Below, one piece after another: positions 22,178 to 34,197 of a stretch of 64,000 bases of DNA. Position 1 is the stretch's first letter; each line of letters opens with the position of its first letter. The stretch comes from Anaeramoeba flamelloides (taxonomy: Eukaryota > Metamonada > Anaeramoebidae). A model generated the notes under the pieces. The model worked only from the letters and a program-made list of their open reading frames with translations. It ran no database searches and was not told the DNA's origin. The position numbers and the translations under genes are program-made. The stretch is from assembly GCA_027625915.1 (NCBI GenBank), contig JANTQA010000042.1, positions 4,910,001 through 4,974,000 on the forward strand, read 5' to 3'.

Positions 22178-24688
22178 TGTATTTGTTAAATTTTATCTGT
22201 AGAAAAAAAAAATGGAAATATTAATATGAATAATATTATTAATTCTTTTTTTTTTTTTTTACTTTTTGGATATTTTGAAACTTTGGCTAAAAAATTGCCT
22301 TTTTTTAAAGAAATAATATGCAAATTAAATTATTATTAAAAAAACTTTTGTATTTTCATTTTTTTTTATTATTATTAATGGATGAAGGGTGGTGATATTG
22401 AAAAAAACACCTGACATTTCCAACGAATGCTAAATTTATTGAGATTTTTTTATAGTGTAATAACTTCGGAAAGATAATGATTTAAAGTGGAGTTTTTCTT
22501 TGAAAATGGAAAGAAAAAAACTTTATTTTTAATAAGGAATAGTAAAATAGAAAGAAAAGCTAAAGAAAAAGAGTTTTTTAAATAATAAAAAAAAATAAAA
22601 GTAAAAACTTAAGTTATTTTTTATATAATTTTTTGTTTTTAAAATGCACAAGTTTTGTATATTTTTTATTATTCAAATTTCTGGAGATCACTTTTACAAT
22701 TTCATTTTTTTATAAAAAGATATTTCAGACTGGCCCGAACTATTAAAGAATTCATTATTTTCTTACATAATATTGATGCCAGTGTAAGACAATTCTTATT
22801 AGAGAAAAATTTTGTAATAATAATGATCATTTTTATCTTGTTGAATATTTTTTCCAATTTATTAGAACAACATTTTTGATTAGTTTTGTTTTTTCATTTT
22901 TCCCAAAAAAAAAAAAGAGAAACTCAAAAAAAAATATTTGTGGGGTTATTTTATTTATATGTTAACTTGATCAAGAAATTTGAAATACATTTTTATTCAT
23001 ATTTTTTATTTATTAAAAATAGTAAAGAAATGTTTTTCATTTTCCTTGATTCAATTTAGAAAAAAGTTTTTTTTTCAATAATTTTTACCCACTTAAAAAA
23101 AGTAAACAAAATGAAAAAGCAAAATAAAAATTTAACCAAATTATAAAAAATAACTCTGATCTTAAAATCGAAAAATTTTTTTTTGATAATAATCTTCAAT
23201 AAGCCAATAGTACTTTTTCAATAACATTATTTTGTTTTTATTTTTTTTTTTCTTTTTTTTTTTTTTGATTTTTTTCTTTTGATTTTTTTTTTTACCAAAA
23301 AGATCAAGTCGAAAAAAAAAAAGATCTTTGAAAAAACAAATAATTATAAAGAAAATTGAAAATATGAAATCTCGATTACAATTCAGATTATTCTGAGCAA
23401 AAATTCTTTTTGTACAACTTTTTTTCAGTGAAAGTTCAGTATAAAAAATTAGTAATGCTCTTTTCAAATTTGTAATCACTTTTATGAGTTTTTGATTTTA
23501 TTCTTTTTTGGATTTTTAATATATCAGGCTTTTATAGATTTAGATTGACTTAAAAGTGAATTTGGAATAATATTTAATCAATTACTGTTCTTGAATACTA
23601 AAAGATATTTTTTTTCTACATATTATTTCAGCGAAGTACTAATTTTTGATATTGAGTTTAATTCTGATTTTATGAAATAATTATTCAACATTCTTTAAAA
23701 AAATTTTTTTATTTCAACTTGATGAATAGTTGACTCAAATGTTAATTATATAAAAAATAAATAAATTTTTTAGAACTTGAGAAGGAGAAGAGATAAATTA
23801 ATCTGATATTTAAAGTTTTAAATATATTTATAAATGTATTATTATTATATGTATATATTTTGTCTAGATTAAACCCTTTTTAATGAAATTATACGAATGG
23901 TTTTATTTTTATTAAATATAAAATGATATTAAATCCCCTTTATTCACTTGCTGGCTTGAAAAGGAATACATTTACAATTTGGTTTGTCATCATTAAAAAA
24001 AATTAAAAAAACTCGATAAAGAAAAAAAAAAAAAAAAACCACTTTTTTGAATATCCCGTATACCCGAAAGAAAATTTTCATAAAAAATAGAGAAAAAGAC
24101 ATAAATAATATTGACTCCTTATTTTATTTCCTATTTAGATAAATTTTGGGTGAAAATTTTAACATTTATCTATTTCTTAGAATTATTATTGTTCGTTTTC
24201 ATTATTTTATTTCGTTACTTTTCTTTTTTACATTTGGGGTCTTTGGGTATAACCATATTCCCCTTTACAATTCAAATAACCCACTTTCTCTTGATTATTT
24301 GGTAATTAAGATCTCTTTTCATAAAATAAAAAATAACTCAGAAATTAGTTTGTTAATTTTAATTCTTTGAGTTATAAACTTGAATTTATTTTGTATCAAG
24401 AAAGAAAAACAATAATGTAAAAAATTCACAGAAAAAAAAATATTTGATTTTAAGATTTTTATTATTAGTCGCAGAAGAGAATTTTCAGAATTATTCTTGA
24501 ATATTTGAGAAAAAAATTACAATTGACCACTTTGATTAAAATTAATTCGAATAAATATGGCTTTTTTTGCCATTTTGATTAAAGATAACATGTCCACATC
24601 AGATTTGAAATGATCTAATATAAATATAATTTTAGATATAATAAAGTGAATTGTGATAATTATCTTTATTTCAATATATATAAACTTT
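22178..24688. other. AT-rich spacer, no supported gene
   Basis: 3' flank of the Myb gene and 2.4 kb of A/T-tract DNA. Hydrophobic open frames at 22655-22879 (plus) and 24111-24370 (plus, two frames) have the composition expected of random AT-rich sequence. The minus frame at 23162-23479 runs through poly-A and is not convincing. Confidence 0.4.
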
Positions 24689-24689
24689 G

Positions 24690-25190
24690 TTTCAGTCAAA
24701 GGTACACAAAAATTATTTTTTTCTAAATATCAAATATTTATTATAAATGGCCTTTGGAGATTAAATAAGAAATAACCCAAATAATAAACACCAAAAAATA
24801 TTTGATATATGACTGAAATAAAACTCATAAATCAATAGATTTTCAAAAAAATTGAAACCCCGAAATTCTTAGGATATTGAAAAAAACAAAATGTTCATTT
24901 TGATCTCCTATTGAAATTCAAATAACATTTCAATAGAAATAAAAATAATTTCTCTATAATCATTTTTACTTTTTCAATAACATTATAATAACACATTTTA
25001 CCAATGACTATCGATCATACAATAAAAAAATATTTTACAAATGAAGTAATTTAAAAAAAATCAAAATGTGAAAAAATGTGAAAAAAAAATTTCATTTTTG
25101 GAATTCTCAAAAAGAAATTTATTCTTCTAATATCCATTCAAACCCTTTCAACAGATGTAATTTGTTCATTACAACTGAACATATTTGACT
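24690..25190 (+). repeat. Dispersed repeat family C, copy 2
   Basis: Collinear with 8565-9060 over about 500 bp: AAATATCAAATATTTATTAT, GGCCTTTGGAGA, AATTCTTAGGATATTGAAAA, AATGTTCATTTTGATCTC, TTTTTCAATAACATTA and CCATTCAAACCCTTTCAACA. Non-coding. Confidence 0.65.
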
Positions 25191-26185
25191 GAAAAATGGT
25201 TTATAAATATTATACTTTTATTTTATTTAATGATCAAATAAACGCCAATTCTAAATTATAAAACACACCAAAAATTTGATTGTTTTTTGAAAAAAAACTT
25301 TCTAAGAAATGATGGATGAAATATTAAATTACAATTATTAGTCATCTTAAATCTCGATATTATCAATAATTCACAATATTTACAAAACAAAAAATAAATC
25401 AAGCGAGTATTTAACAATTAATAAGAGAAAACAAGAAAAAAATTGATTAATAAATTTGTTGGAATCGCTACTAAAAAAAATTGAAGGATCAAGGTTAAGA
25501 AATCATAAAATAATTTTATTGAATATTTTTCATTTAAATGAACACAATTTTAGAATATTATTCAAAAAAATATTTTGATCAAACTAAACAGATTTTGTAA
25601 TTTGAAAATGTGAAATAAAACCTTAAATAAAAAAAAAAGATGAAAAAATGATTTTCATATTTTTCAAAAATCAAAATGATATCCAATATGAATGAAATTA
25701 TATTATTGAAAATATTTTATCCTGTTTGAGCAATGTAAAATAAAAATTGAATTTTTATTTATACAATTATTATAGATTTTTTATACCCTATGTATATTAC
25801 TTTTATATTTAATAATGTGAATTATTGACTTTAAACAATGTTATTTGTAGATCTTGTTCAAATTTAAAATTGGGAATTTTTTGTGATAATTTAGCGATTT
25901 GACCATAACCTTTTTTACAATCTAAATTCATAATTTGCTTAGAATATGTTCGAAAATCCCCAAGTATGGTGATGAGCAGTATCTCCATTTGATATTCAAA
26001 TATTATCAGTTGATCAGAAAATTTTAAATATACTTCAAAAATATCTGGAGAAAAGGTTGATAAGAGGTAAACAAAACCTATTTCAAATCCAACTTGTTTT
26101 GTTTGAAAATAAGGAAAAGTTTATGATCAATGATATTTTTTCAAAAAATTGTGATAAAAAATCACAAATTTATGTTATTTTAAAT
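25191..26185. other. AT-rich spacer
   Basis: Nothing supported. A/T tracts and short frames only. Confidence 0.4.
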
Positions 26186-26285
26186 TATAGTAGGGAAAAA
26201 ATACCCAGACACAAAAATAATCCCCGACAAGATTTTTATTTGTTAATATTAGTAAAATTGATGTGTACTTTCATTTATTTTCAAT

Positions 26286-26980
26286 GAATCGACCTCAATT
26301 TTTTTTGTCAATTCTTTAATAATGAACCATCTTTGATAAAATTCTATATAGGGTTTTGTATTCCTAAATACTACTATAATTATAAGAAGAAAAATGCAAG
26401 ATCTATCAGCTCTTCAAAATATTAAATAAAGGGGTTTTATCGTGAAAATAATCCTTTTCTACAATATAAAAAAATATAGAATAATAAGTATTCTTAGATA
26501 TGAGAAATAATTCTTTTTTATATACTAATTCAATTTTGTCAAGGTAGAATTCATTTTTAAGTATTTTATTTATCTCTATTTCAATTTTTAAATTTATTTG
26601 TCAAATTAAAAACTTTTTTAAAAATCAAAAAGTAATTTTTGACAAATAAAAAAATCAAAAAGAATCGAAATTTTCAAAGAGATACAATACAAATGATCTC
26701 CAAAGCTCGCACCCAACAACAGCTATAACAACACATCCCTTTAAATATTGCTTTAGTTTTGGAATAGTTCCAAGATAAGAGGATATATTACCTAATGAAG
26801 AAACACTAAAAATAGTAAATTACAGAACAACATTTTGAGGTAAAAAAAAACTTTCCATACTTTAATGATCAGAACTTTAAATCGAAGAAACTCACACAAT
26901 CATTCTTCTCTTTATAAATATAACAAATTAATTCCAAATAGAGGAAAAACAAACCATTTATTTTTTTTCGAGGTCGATTC
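26286..26980. mobile_element. Nested 695 bp TIR element with AAT target duplication
   Basis: Ends GAATCGACCTC and GAGGTCGATTC form an exact 11 bp inverted repeat, each followed inward by an A/T tract. AAT lies directly outside both ends, consistent with a 3-bp target-site duplication in the host MITE; uninterrupted copies show only one such site. The interior is non-coding and contains a less AT-rich patch near 26700-26770. Superfamily not assigned. Confidence 0.75.
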
Positions 26981-27297
26981 AATCAAATCCTTTTGATAAA
27001 TAACGAAATTTTTTTATAAGCCTAGTAATAAATCTTCCTAAAGTTCATTAAAGCCAGTAGTCTCTAGAATACCCCCATGTAATTGTTTGATAGCCAAAGT
27101 AGATCAACTTTTTTTGAAAAACAAGAGAGTTTTATTGAGGCCTACTATAGAGTTTGGAAAATGATAATTTTTCTTCTTCTTTTTTGAATGATTGAATAAT
27201 GTTTTGAAAAAGTGTAATTTAATTAATCTTCATTCTAATAAGTGGATGGGTTATAATTTTAAAAATTTGATTCTTAGATAAAAGGATTTGATTTTAA

Positions 27298-27794
27298 GGA
27301 CTACGTTTTTTAGGTGAAAACAGTGGAATACTGTATAAAATCACCCTGAGTCAGTTATGTAATCCAAGTAATATTTGTACAGGGAGAATTTCTTTGAGAA
27401 AAAAAGTACAATTTTCACAATTTTTACCTTGTTAAATCATACCAAATTTTGATTTTAATATTTCATAATTTCCATTTCATCTTTCCCAACTCATACTATT
27501 TTCTAGTGCTGTTTTACATATTTTTTAACTTTTCTTTTAAAAGTTTGAAATGTTCCAAAATTTGAAATGCACTTGAAAATCCCCAAAAGCCTTTTTTTGC
27601 AATTATTTTTTTTGTTATTTTCAATTTTCCTTTTCTTTTCAAAAGAAAGAAAAAAAGTATATATGAAAAGGTAAAGATGAACAAAAATGTTTTTTTTTTT
27701 TTTTGTCAAATTTCTTCTGTGTGAAAATTTTTTTGGAGATGCGAAAGTGAAATAACACAATTACTCAACCCTCTCAGGGGTTTTGACGAAGTCC
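27298..27794. mobile_element. Nested 497 bp TIR element with TTAA target duplication
   Basis: The element starts GGACTACG and ends CGAAGTCC, and TTAA lies immediately outside both ends (27294-27297 and 27795-27798). TTAA duplication is the signature of piggyBac-type integration. The uninterrupted family A copies have a single corresponding sequence. An 85-codon minus-strand frame inside has no recognisable domain, so this looks like a non-autonomous MITE. Confidence 0.8.
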
Positions 27795-27889
27795 TTAAAT
27801 AAAAGAAATTACCCATCAATTTTCTTAATATTCACAATTATAAATCTTGTCAGGGATTTTAATTATGTCGGGTATTTTTTCAATACATT

Positions 27890-29203
27890 AACCTTTTCTT
27901 TTACTATCTTTTAAATCAGTTTTATTAATTTTGATATTGTCATTCAAAATCTAATCTATTATATTGTTTTTTTTTTTGTCTTATAGCATTGTATTTATCC
28001 CTTGGGTTCTTAAAATCAAGATTCTCCTTAAATCATTTTAAAAATACAATATTTGATTATGATAAAACAGGTATTTGAAATTTGAATGGGTCAAAATTTT
28101 ATCTGATCTATTGTTTTGAATTCTAAAATACAACTTTCATTTTGGGTTTTTAATTCGCCCAGTAGATCTATAAACTGCATTAAAAAAAGGTTTCAAACAA
28201 ATAAATTTACTGAGAACAATAATGATAATCTATTTCTCTTCAAGAATCTTTAGTAAAACGAAAAATGAATTCAAAGATGTAGTTTAAATTTTTTATATTT
28301 ATTATTCAAAAGCCAGTATTACAATACTTTTGAAGAGTATGTATTTGAAAATCTTGAGTATAAATTTTTTTAAAAACTTGTGATGTTACCATTTTATTTT
28401 AAAAGTCTTTTTAATTCCAAAATTTGGAGATCAGATATTAATTGTATTTTTTTTTTAATTTTAAATATTTGGTAATTAATAAAGCCTAATTATGAAAAAA
28501 GAAATTAAAGTTTTCTTAACTGTGAATCAACCTTTTAATTTTGTTAAGAAACTAGAGATCAAAATGTTAATTTTCTGAATTACTTGCCTTTAATTCTGTA
28601 TAGTATTTTTTAATTTCAAGTAAAAAAATTTGATGATATTATTTTTAAAATTTTCAAAATGTTTTGTAAGAATCTTGAATTGTTTTTTTTCGAGGTAACA
28701 AGCAAATGTTTATTTCATTCAAAAATTATGTTGTTCCTTTATTTGGGGTATTTAATATTAAATTAATTACAGAACTTAAAAAATAATTAAATCTTGACTA
28801 ACTCGCTTTATTGTTCAAAAATTTGATTGGATTTTAGTTACAAATTTTTGATCAGATGTCGAGAACAAGAGTCTATTTTTTTCTTCTTTGATCATTCAAA
28901 ACAATAACTCTCAAATAATTATTTTGTTTCACTCACAAAACAAGAAAAAAAAAATAAAAATTAAATCAAAACTTCTCCTTTAGTCAATTTGTTTGGGGGG
29001 GGGATTAGGGTAACAAAAGTAAATTTTAAAAAAAAAAATAGGGTTTTTTTTTTTATTTTTTCAAAAAATGACAAAGTTAATTCAAAAAAGCAATTTTTAC
29101 ACACATTTCTCAAAAAATAAACATAATTGAGTTAATGCTTAATCAGACAACAATTCTTCTTTTTATTATTTCCAATTTCCTGAAAATCTCTTTAAAGAGA
29201 TCT
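27890..29203. other. AT-rich spacer with G9 tract
   Basis: No supported gene. A nine-G run lies at about 28995-29003, exceptional for this composition. The last ~50 bases should be the 3' flank of the minus-strand clamp-like gene. Confidence 0.4.
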
Positions 29204-29488
29204 CTAGTCAAATAAACTGAAGGAATCCCAAACTTGAGACAAAGTACGTACAACAGAACCAAGTTTTACTGGTTTTTTGAAGGCTTCTTTGTCTACAGTC
29301 TCTTCAAAACAGATCAGCGGGTTAAAGCTTGCTTCTTCAAATTCTTCATTGGGTTGTTTGTGAAGTTCGATCGGTTTGGTTACTGTTTGTTTTTTGTTTT
29401 GATCATTGTTGTGTGTCCATTTTTTTCGGTTCTTTTGAAAGTTCAAATATCCTTGGTTTGTAAACTGTTCTTTTTCTTTGATTGACAT
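29204..29488 (-). CDS. Small Gag1-like clamp (DUF4050-type) protein
   Basis: ATG at 29488 starts a 94-residue protein ending ...WDSFSLFD before TAG at 29204. It opens MSIKEKEQFTNQGYLNFQKN followed by RKKWT, and closes with FKKPVKLGSVVRTLSQVWDS. The pattern FxNxGxxxFxxxRxxWT, a variable acidic linker, then F-x-P-L-x-x-hhxxLhxxWxxxxLxD is what I recall for the Gag1-like clamp/DUF4050 family of fungi and plants (domain known, biochemical role poorly known). The open frame extends 62 codons upstream with random-looking hydrophobic sequence, so I use the internal ATG. If TAG were read as sense, only four further codons would follow before TAA. Family call is tentative. Confidence 0.6.
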   Translation of the reverse strand: MSIKEKEQFTNQGYLNFQKNRKKWTHNNDQNKKQTVTKPIELHKQPNEEFEEASFNPLICFEETVDKEAFKKPVKLGSVVRTLSQVWDSFSLFD

Positions 29489-30108
29489 CCCAAAAGAGAA
29501 ATTATATATTTTCAAAAAAGATAAAAAAAATGTCAAAAATAAAATGATTTTTTCACCTTTTCCAAAAATCACTTTTCTTGATTTGTCTGAAAAGGAGAGT
29601 AAAAAGTTCAACCAACAGAAAAATTCGTATTTTGAAAATGTTGTTTTCAAAGGGTTGACTGGGAAAGTTTTCAAAAGTATTAATGAGTAAATTAAAATAA
29701 CTTTCGTAGAGTTATTTTGGGCAAAACTATTAACTTTTTAGACACACTTTGAGAACAATTTTAATTCAGTTTTACATTTTTTATTTGGATTATTTATCTC
29801 CAAAGGCACTTTTGACAAAAAAACAAAGCTATTATTTCATAGATCAAGTAAAGAGAGATTTTTTGATCATCCAAACTTACTGATTAAATAATTTTTGATT
29901 TCAAAATTTAATTTATTAATTTCGAAAATTATGAATAAACTGAATAAATGATTTGATTATATATTCATTTTTAGAGCATGTAATAAAATCGTTTTAAAAA
30001 TAGTTTATGAATGTTTGTTATCATATTTTCTTGACAATTTTAAAAATTGTTTTAATCGTACTTTTTGAAAATACGGATCAAAAAGCTATTGAATAAAATC
30101 ATTTTAAA
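29489..30108. other. 5' flank of clamp-like gene
   Basis: AT-rich; presumably the promoter for the minus-strand clamp-like gene. Nothing specific was recognised. Confidence 0.35.
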
Positions 30109-30520
30109 TGGGAAAAAAAAATTAAACAAAGGAAAAAAAGTGAAACACAAGTGTTGATTAGGATCATTAATAGAACTTGAAAATCAAAAGTAAGATCAAT
30201 TATAAAAAGAAAAAAATAATTTGATAAAAATGAAAATGGGATTCAACACAATAGGAATTTTTCTAATTACTATCATTAAAAAATTTCAACTTTCTTTGAT
30301 TGATTGTTTATTTAAAATTCGACTATTTTTGTGATCTCTAAACCCACTATACTAATCGTATTTGTATCAAAATAGTGTTTTTGTTGATTTGATTCAAAAT
30401 AATATTAGGGATTACTCTTTGAAGTTAATTTTTTTCTTCTTTTATTTGAGTATACTTTTTTGATTTCTCTTGGGTTTCAATAAAAAAATCAGTTGATTTT
30501 TTTTCTCTGTTTTTTTTCAT
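30109..30520. mobile_element. Degenerate MITE family B copy 2
   Basis: The left part carries AGGAAAAAAAGTGAAACACA followed by GATTAGGATCATTAATAGAA, matching the end of the element at 1452. The interior matches that element in reverse orientation (ACTATTTTTGTGATCTCTAA against GAGATCTCAAAAATAGT; TTTGATTGATTG against CAATCAATCAAAG in degenerate form). The right end is poorly preserved. Confidence 0.5.
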
Positions 30521-30779
30521 AAACATTTGGTTTGGTTCTTGTTTGGAACAATTATTTTCAATTTTCTTTATGTTTATACTCCAAACAAGGTCTCCATTTC
30601 TATTTTAAATACAGTAGAAGTTCATTTAATAAACTCCATTCGACTCAAATGTTTAACTAAAAAAGAAAAATTCTCTCTTTTTTTTTTTCAGAATCAACCA
30701 AACTATGATTGTTTAGGAATTATCAAAACAATAATCTTCAGATTAAAGTTGAAGTTCCTTGAGGAAATACCTGAATAAA

Positions 30780-30975
30780 ACATAGATTTCAAAAAAAAAT
30801 ATAAAAAAAAATTTTTTGACCTTTCATTGGAATGTCTCGTGCAAAATTCTCAATTTCTTTAGGAAATTAAAATTGTTGACAATAAGATTTTTTAATTGTA
30901 AGTGTATGAATTTTGAAAGATAATTCAAAGTCTCAAGATTTCTTACTTTTAATTGGCGTTTTAAACAATTTTTTT
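30780..30975 (+). repeat. Dispersed repeat I, copy 1
   Basis: About 190 bp similar to 55895-56095. Both contain TTTCAAAAAAAAA, an AATTTTTTGACC/TTTTTGGCCCC step, a TGTCTCRTG motif, a TTAAAATTGTTG motif, and a TATGAATTTTRAA motif. Open frames crossing these copies are therefore repeat-derived, not genes. Confidence 0.5.
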
Positions 30976-31525
30976 TTTTTGTTGTTGTTATTTATTTGGT
31001 CAATTAAAGTTAGTGTCAAAAGCCCCAAGGGTGGTAATTATTCTTGTTAAAAACAAATGATAATTTAAAATTTATCCAACCATTAATATGATTACTAGAT
31101 TACATGTGTTATTTCAAGAGTATGATAATACTTTAAGCAAAATTATATCAAATAAACTTTAAAAAATTTTTTGCGAAATCAGCCCCAAAATCCTAATAAT
31201 GATATATTTTGAAAGTTCTGAGAATTTTTAAGGTATAAATATTGGACAAAAGTTAAGAACAAAAATTTTCAATCATGCCTTACAGATTGCTTAAAAGAGA
31301 AAGTGAATTGTTTTAAGAATTCGTGTGGCCACTTATATAAAAAAAATATATGCATTTTTAAAACTACTTTGTGATGGTACTATAATTCAAGTACTTCATT
31401 TACGCACCAGAGGGTGTTGATTTATTATCTTATTTTTATTCACTCCTCAAAAAAGAATTTTCATTATGTAGAAATTAGACAAAAAAAAAAATACCAATTT
31501 CAAAGTTCAAAAGAAAACAATAACA
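30976..31525. other. AT-rich spacer
   Basis: No gene or repeat partner recognised. Confidence 0.35.
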
Positions 31526-31529
31526 ATTT

Positions 31530-31750
31530 TTTAATAAACCTTATTTCAAAATCATTGGCTTATTAAAAATTCAATTTTGAAAATAAACATTTTTATAAAT
31601 TGAAGTTATCTATTATAATAAAAAAATTATTATTATATTAATATTCCGTTCGGTACACGAGATATATTTGTTTTTTATCTAAAAATATAATAAAAAAAAG
31701 TAAATAAAAAAATAAAAAAAAATGGGCCATTTATTTTGTAATTTAGTTTT
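31530..31750 (+). repeat. Dispersed repeat G, copy 1
   Basis: About 200 bp aligned in direct orientation with 61460-61675: TATTAAAAATTCAATTTTGA, AATTGAAGTTATCTATTATA, then TCGGTACACGAGATAT against TCGATACTCTTGAGATAT, and TATCTAAAAATA. Non-coding. Confidence 0.65.
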
Positions 31751-31909
31751 GATTTTGAATAAAAATGTTTAAAATAATGGCTTTTCGGGATTTCCAAGTA
31801 CAGTTTCAAATTTTAAAACATTTCGAACTAGTAAAAATAACTCTAAAAAATATTTAATACCGATTGGGAATGTGTTTTGTTTTTAAAGATTTAGTTTGGA
31901 AATTATCAT

Positions 31910-32413
31910 CTATTGGGGAAAAAAAAACCCGGAAACAAAATAATACACGCACAGGATTTTTAATAGTGAATATTAGGAAAATTAATGTGTAATTTCTTTT
32001 ATTTTTGATCAAATCCCTTTTATAAATAACTAAATTTTTTATAAATGTAATATTAAACCCATATCAATATCATTGAAGTTGGGTGCCTATAGAATACTCA
32101 ATTAATTGTTCAATAGCAAACTAGATCAACTATTTTTGAAAAAACAATAGAATTTTATTGAGGTTTACTATAGAGTTTAGAAAATAATAATTTTTATTCT
32201 TGTTTTTTTATTGGTTGACTGGTGTTCTGAACAAGTCTAATTCCATTAATCATCATTATAATACGTGGGTGAGTTATAATTTTAAAAGTTTGATTCTTAA
32301 AAAAGGGTTTTGATTTTGAAGAAAAGAAATTACATAAAAATTTTCCTCATATTCACGATTAAAAATCTTGTGGGTATATTATTTCCAGGTATGGTATTTT
32401 TTTCACTACTTTT
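31910..32413. mobile_element. TA-flanked MITE, family A copy 4
   Basis: About 0.5 kb with diverged ends: the left reads TATTGGGG then an A tract and ACCCGG, and the right reads GGTATTTTTTTCACTACTTTTATA. It aligns with copies 2 and 3 through the interior (AGAATACTCAATTAATTGTT, TTTTATTGAGGTTTACTATA, TAATAATTTTTATTCTTGTT). Non-coding. An 82-codon frame crossing its right end is incidental. Confidence 0.75.
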
Positions 32414-33094
32414 ATATGTCCTGAATAAAATTAAGCACTATTTTTTTCTGATTAATATTTTTCGAAATCTCCTATATAACTTAATTCAATTAACCACTTT
32501 GATAAATTTTTTTAGAATAAAAACACTCTCGACTTTTGAATATCAAAATATTTTTTGAAATTACTGTGTACTTTTTTATTTTTTTTTTGAAAAATTGGGG
32601 TTGAGAAAATTATTAATCAAAGAGTAAGTTAATATATTAAATTAGAATATTTTTCAGAGAGTTTATCTTTTTTAAATAAATTTTTTTTTATTTTACCATT
32701 TAAAAATAAAAAAAACATTTGAAGACCAAATTAGTCCCTTTTTGTGAAAATAAAATTCCCATAATTTAGAATTTGTTTTAGTAAATGAGTTAAAATAAGA
32801 TATTGTAGATAAAAATATACCTAATTTCAAGTTTGAATCCAATCATTTTGGCCAAAAATGTTTTCAAGATAAAGTTAATTAGAAACTTTATTTATTATTT
32901 ATTTTTTCATTTAGTTTTTTGAATTTTTTTAATGGAAGGCATTTGATCAGTTTTCCATTTTTAGCGTTTTTTGGGTCGTAAGGACATATTAAAAACAAAT
33001 TTAGTTGGATCTTAGAGGTGTAAAAAGGTGAATAATTGTTGGAATTTGGAAAATTTCCCCATTTTTTTTTAAATGAAATTCTTAGTGTATAAAT
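32414..33094. other. AT-rich spacer
   Basis: Nothing recognised. Confidence 0.35.
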
Positions 33095-33513
33095 TTAACT
33101 AAGATAATTGAACTCTTTCAAGAGCATTTTTATCAGCAATTTCATCCTTTTCTCCTCGGAGTGTAGGCCCTTAAAGAAAAAAAAAACTTTGAAAATAACC
33201 AGAACAAAATTTTCATTGGAAACCCAATAAAAAGGTTTGTGAAAGGAAGATCTCAAGTTAGTAATTAAAGTTGAAGCAAGAATTGTGGTGTTATCTTTTT
33301 TTCGCTCACCTTTAAAGAGAACAACTAATTCACCAAGAATTTGAAAAAGCATAATTCTTCGAAAGAGAAATAATGTTGTTCTTCAAAATGAAGTAAGGAG
33401 AAAAGGTTTGGAAAATTAAATAAAAAAGACTCAATCCAACTGAAGTGAAAATTCATCATTTTACTTTTATAAGAAACAGAATTAAAATATGGACTTTGTG
33501 GATATTCGATCAT
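33095..33513 (-). CDS. Possible small gene in two overlapping frames
   Basis: ATG at 33513 starts a 62-codon frame (MIEYPQSPYFNSVSYKSKMM...). It overlaps a second, shifted frame (33352-33095) with ELVVLFKGERKKDNTTILAS and SSFHKPFYWVSNENF. The second frame looks coding by residue mix. Joining the two would need a splice or shift near 33340. GTGAGC at 33309 could be a 5' splice site. I do not recognise a family. It could also be a decayed gene or two exons of a longer one. Confidence 0.3.
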
Positions 33514-34195
33514 TCACATTATTGAAAAAGAAACAAAAACTTTTGGATAAGGATGTGCGTGTTAGCTAGGATCGGTTTTTTTGGTGACTGCACGATCATT
33601 GTGAAAAAACAAAGTAATAAAAAAACTTTTTTATAATAAAAAAAAAAAAAAAAAAGCAAAACACAAAACAAAAACAAAAAAAAAAAAAAATAAAAAAAGA
33701 AAAAGTTCAAAAGGATTAATTTTTGTAATAGTTCACAAGGATATAAAGTTTGGACGATTTATATTCTAAAACGGAACGATCACAATTCTGTTTGCTGATT
33801 CAAATAGTAATAAAAGTTATAAAAAAAACTAATTACACTGGTAGCAGCATTAAAAGAAATGATAATTTAAAGTTGCTTTTTTCTATTTAAGTTAATGTTA
33901 ATTACAACCATTTTTTCTCCTCTCGTCAAGGTCTAGCTCTCTCTTCCATCTTTTTCCAATTACCAAATAGTACTATTTTCCAATAATCCATAAAAGAGTT
34001 GAAAACTCTTCTAAATTTGTTGTTTTTCAGGCTCGTTCTCAAACTATTTACTTTGTCAAATATTTTTGGATCTTTCCAAAATTACGTTTATCCCAAAATA
34101 ATATTTAAAGTAAGAAATTTGTAAAATCATTTCTTAAACGAATCGTAACCTTTATTTCGTTCCATTCTTGGAATTTTTGAAACATGAATTTTATT
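33514..34195. other. AT-rich spacer
   Basis: Low-complexity A/T tracts; the Phe-rich minus frame at 33519-33710 is a translated A tract. No gene. Confidence 0.4.
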
Positions 34196-34197
34196 TC

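Larger units (their letters stand above)
26187..27889. mobile_element. TA-flanked MITE, family A copy 3, with two nested insertions
   Basis: Left end TAGTAGGGAAAAAATACCCA and right end GGTATTTTTTCAATACATTA bracket a family A copy. It has been opened twice: a 695 bp element at 26286-26980 and a 497 bp element at 27298-27794. With both inserts removed, the remainder aligns along its length with the copies at 14969 and 31910. Confidence 0.85.

Noticed and set aside
27503-27760. 85-codon minus-strand frame in the TTAA element
   Set aside because: No transposase motif, and A-tract composition; the element is better read as a MITE.
33519-33710. Phe-rich minus-strand frame
   Set aside because: Mostly translated A tracts on the plus strand.
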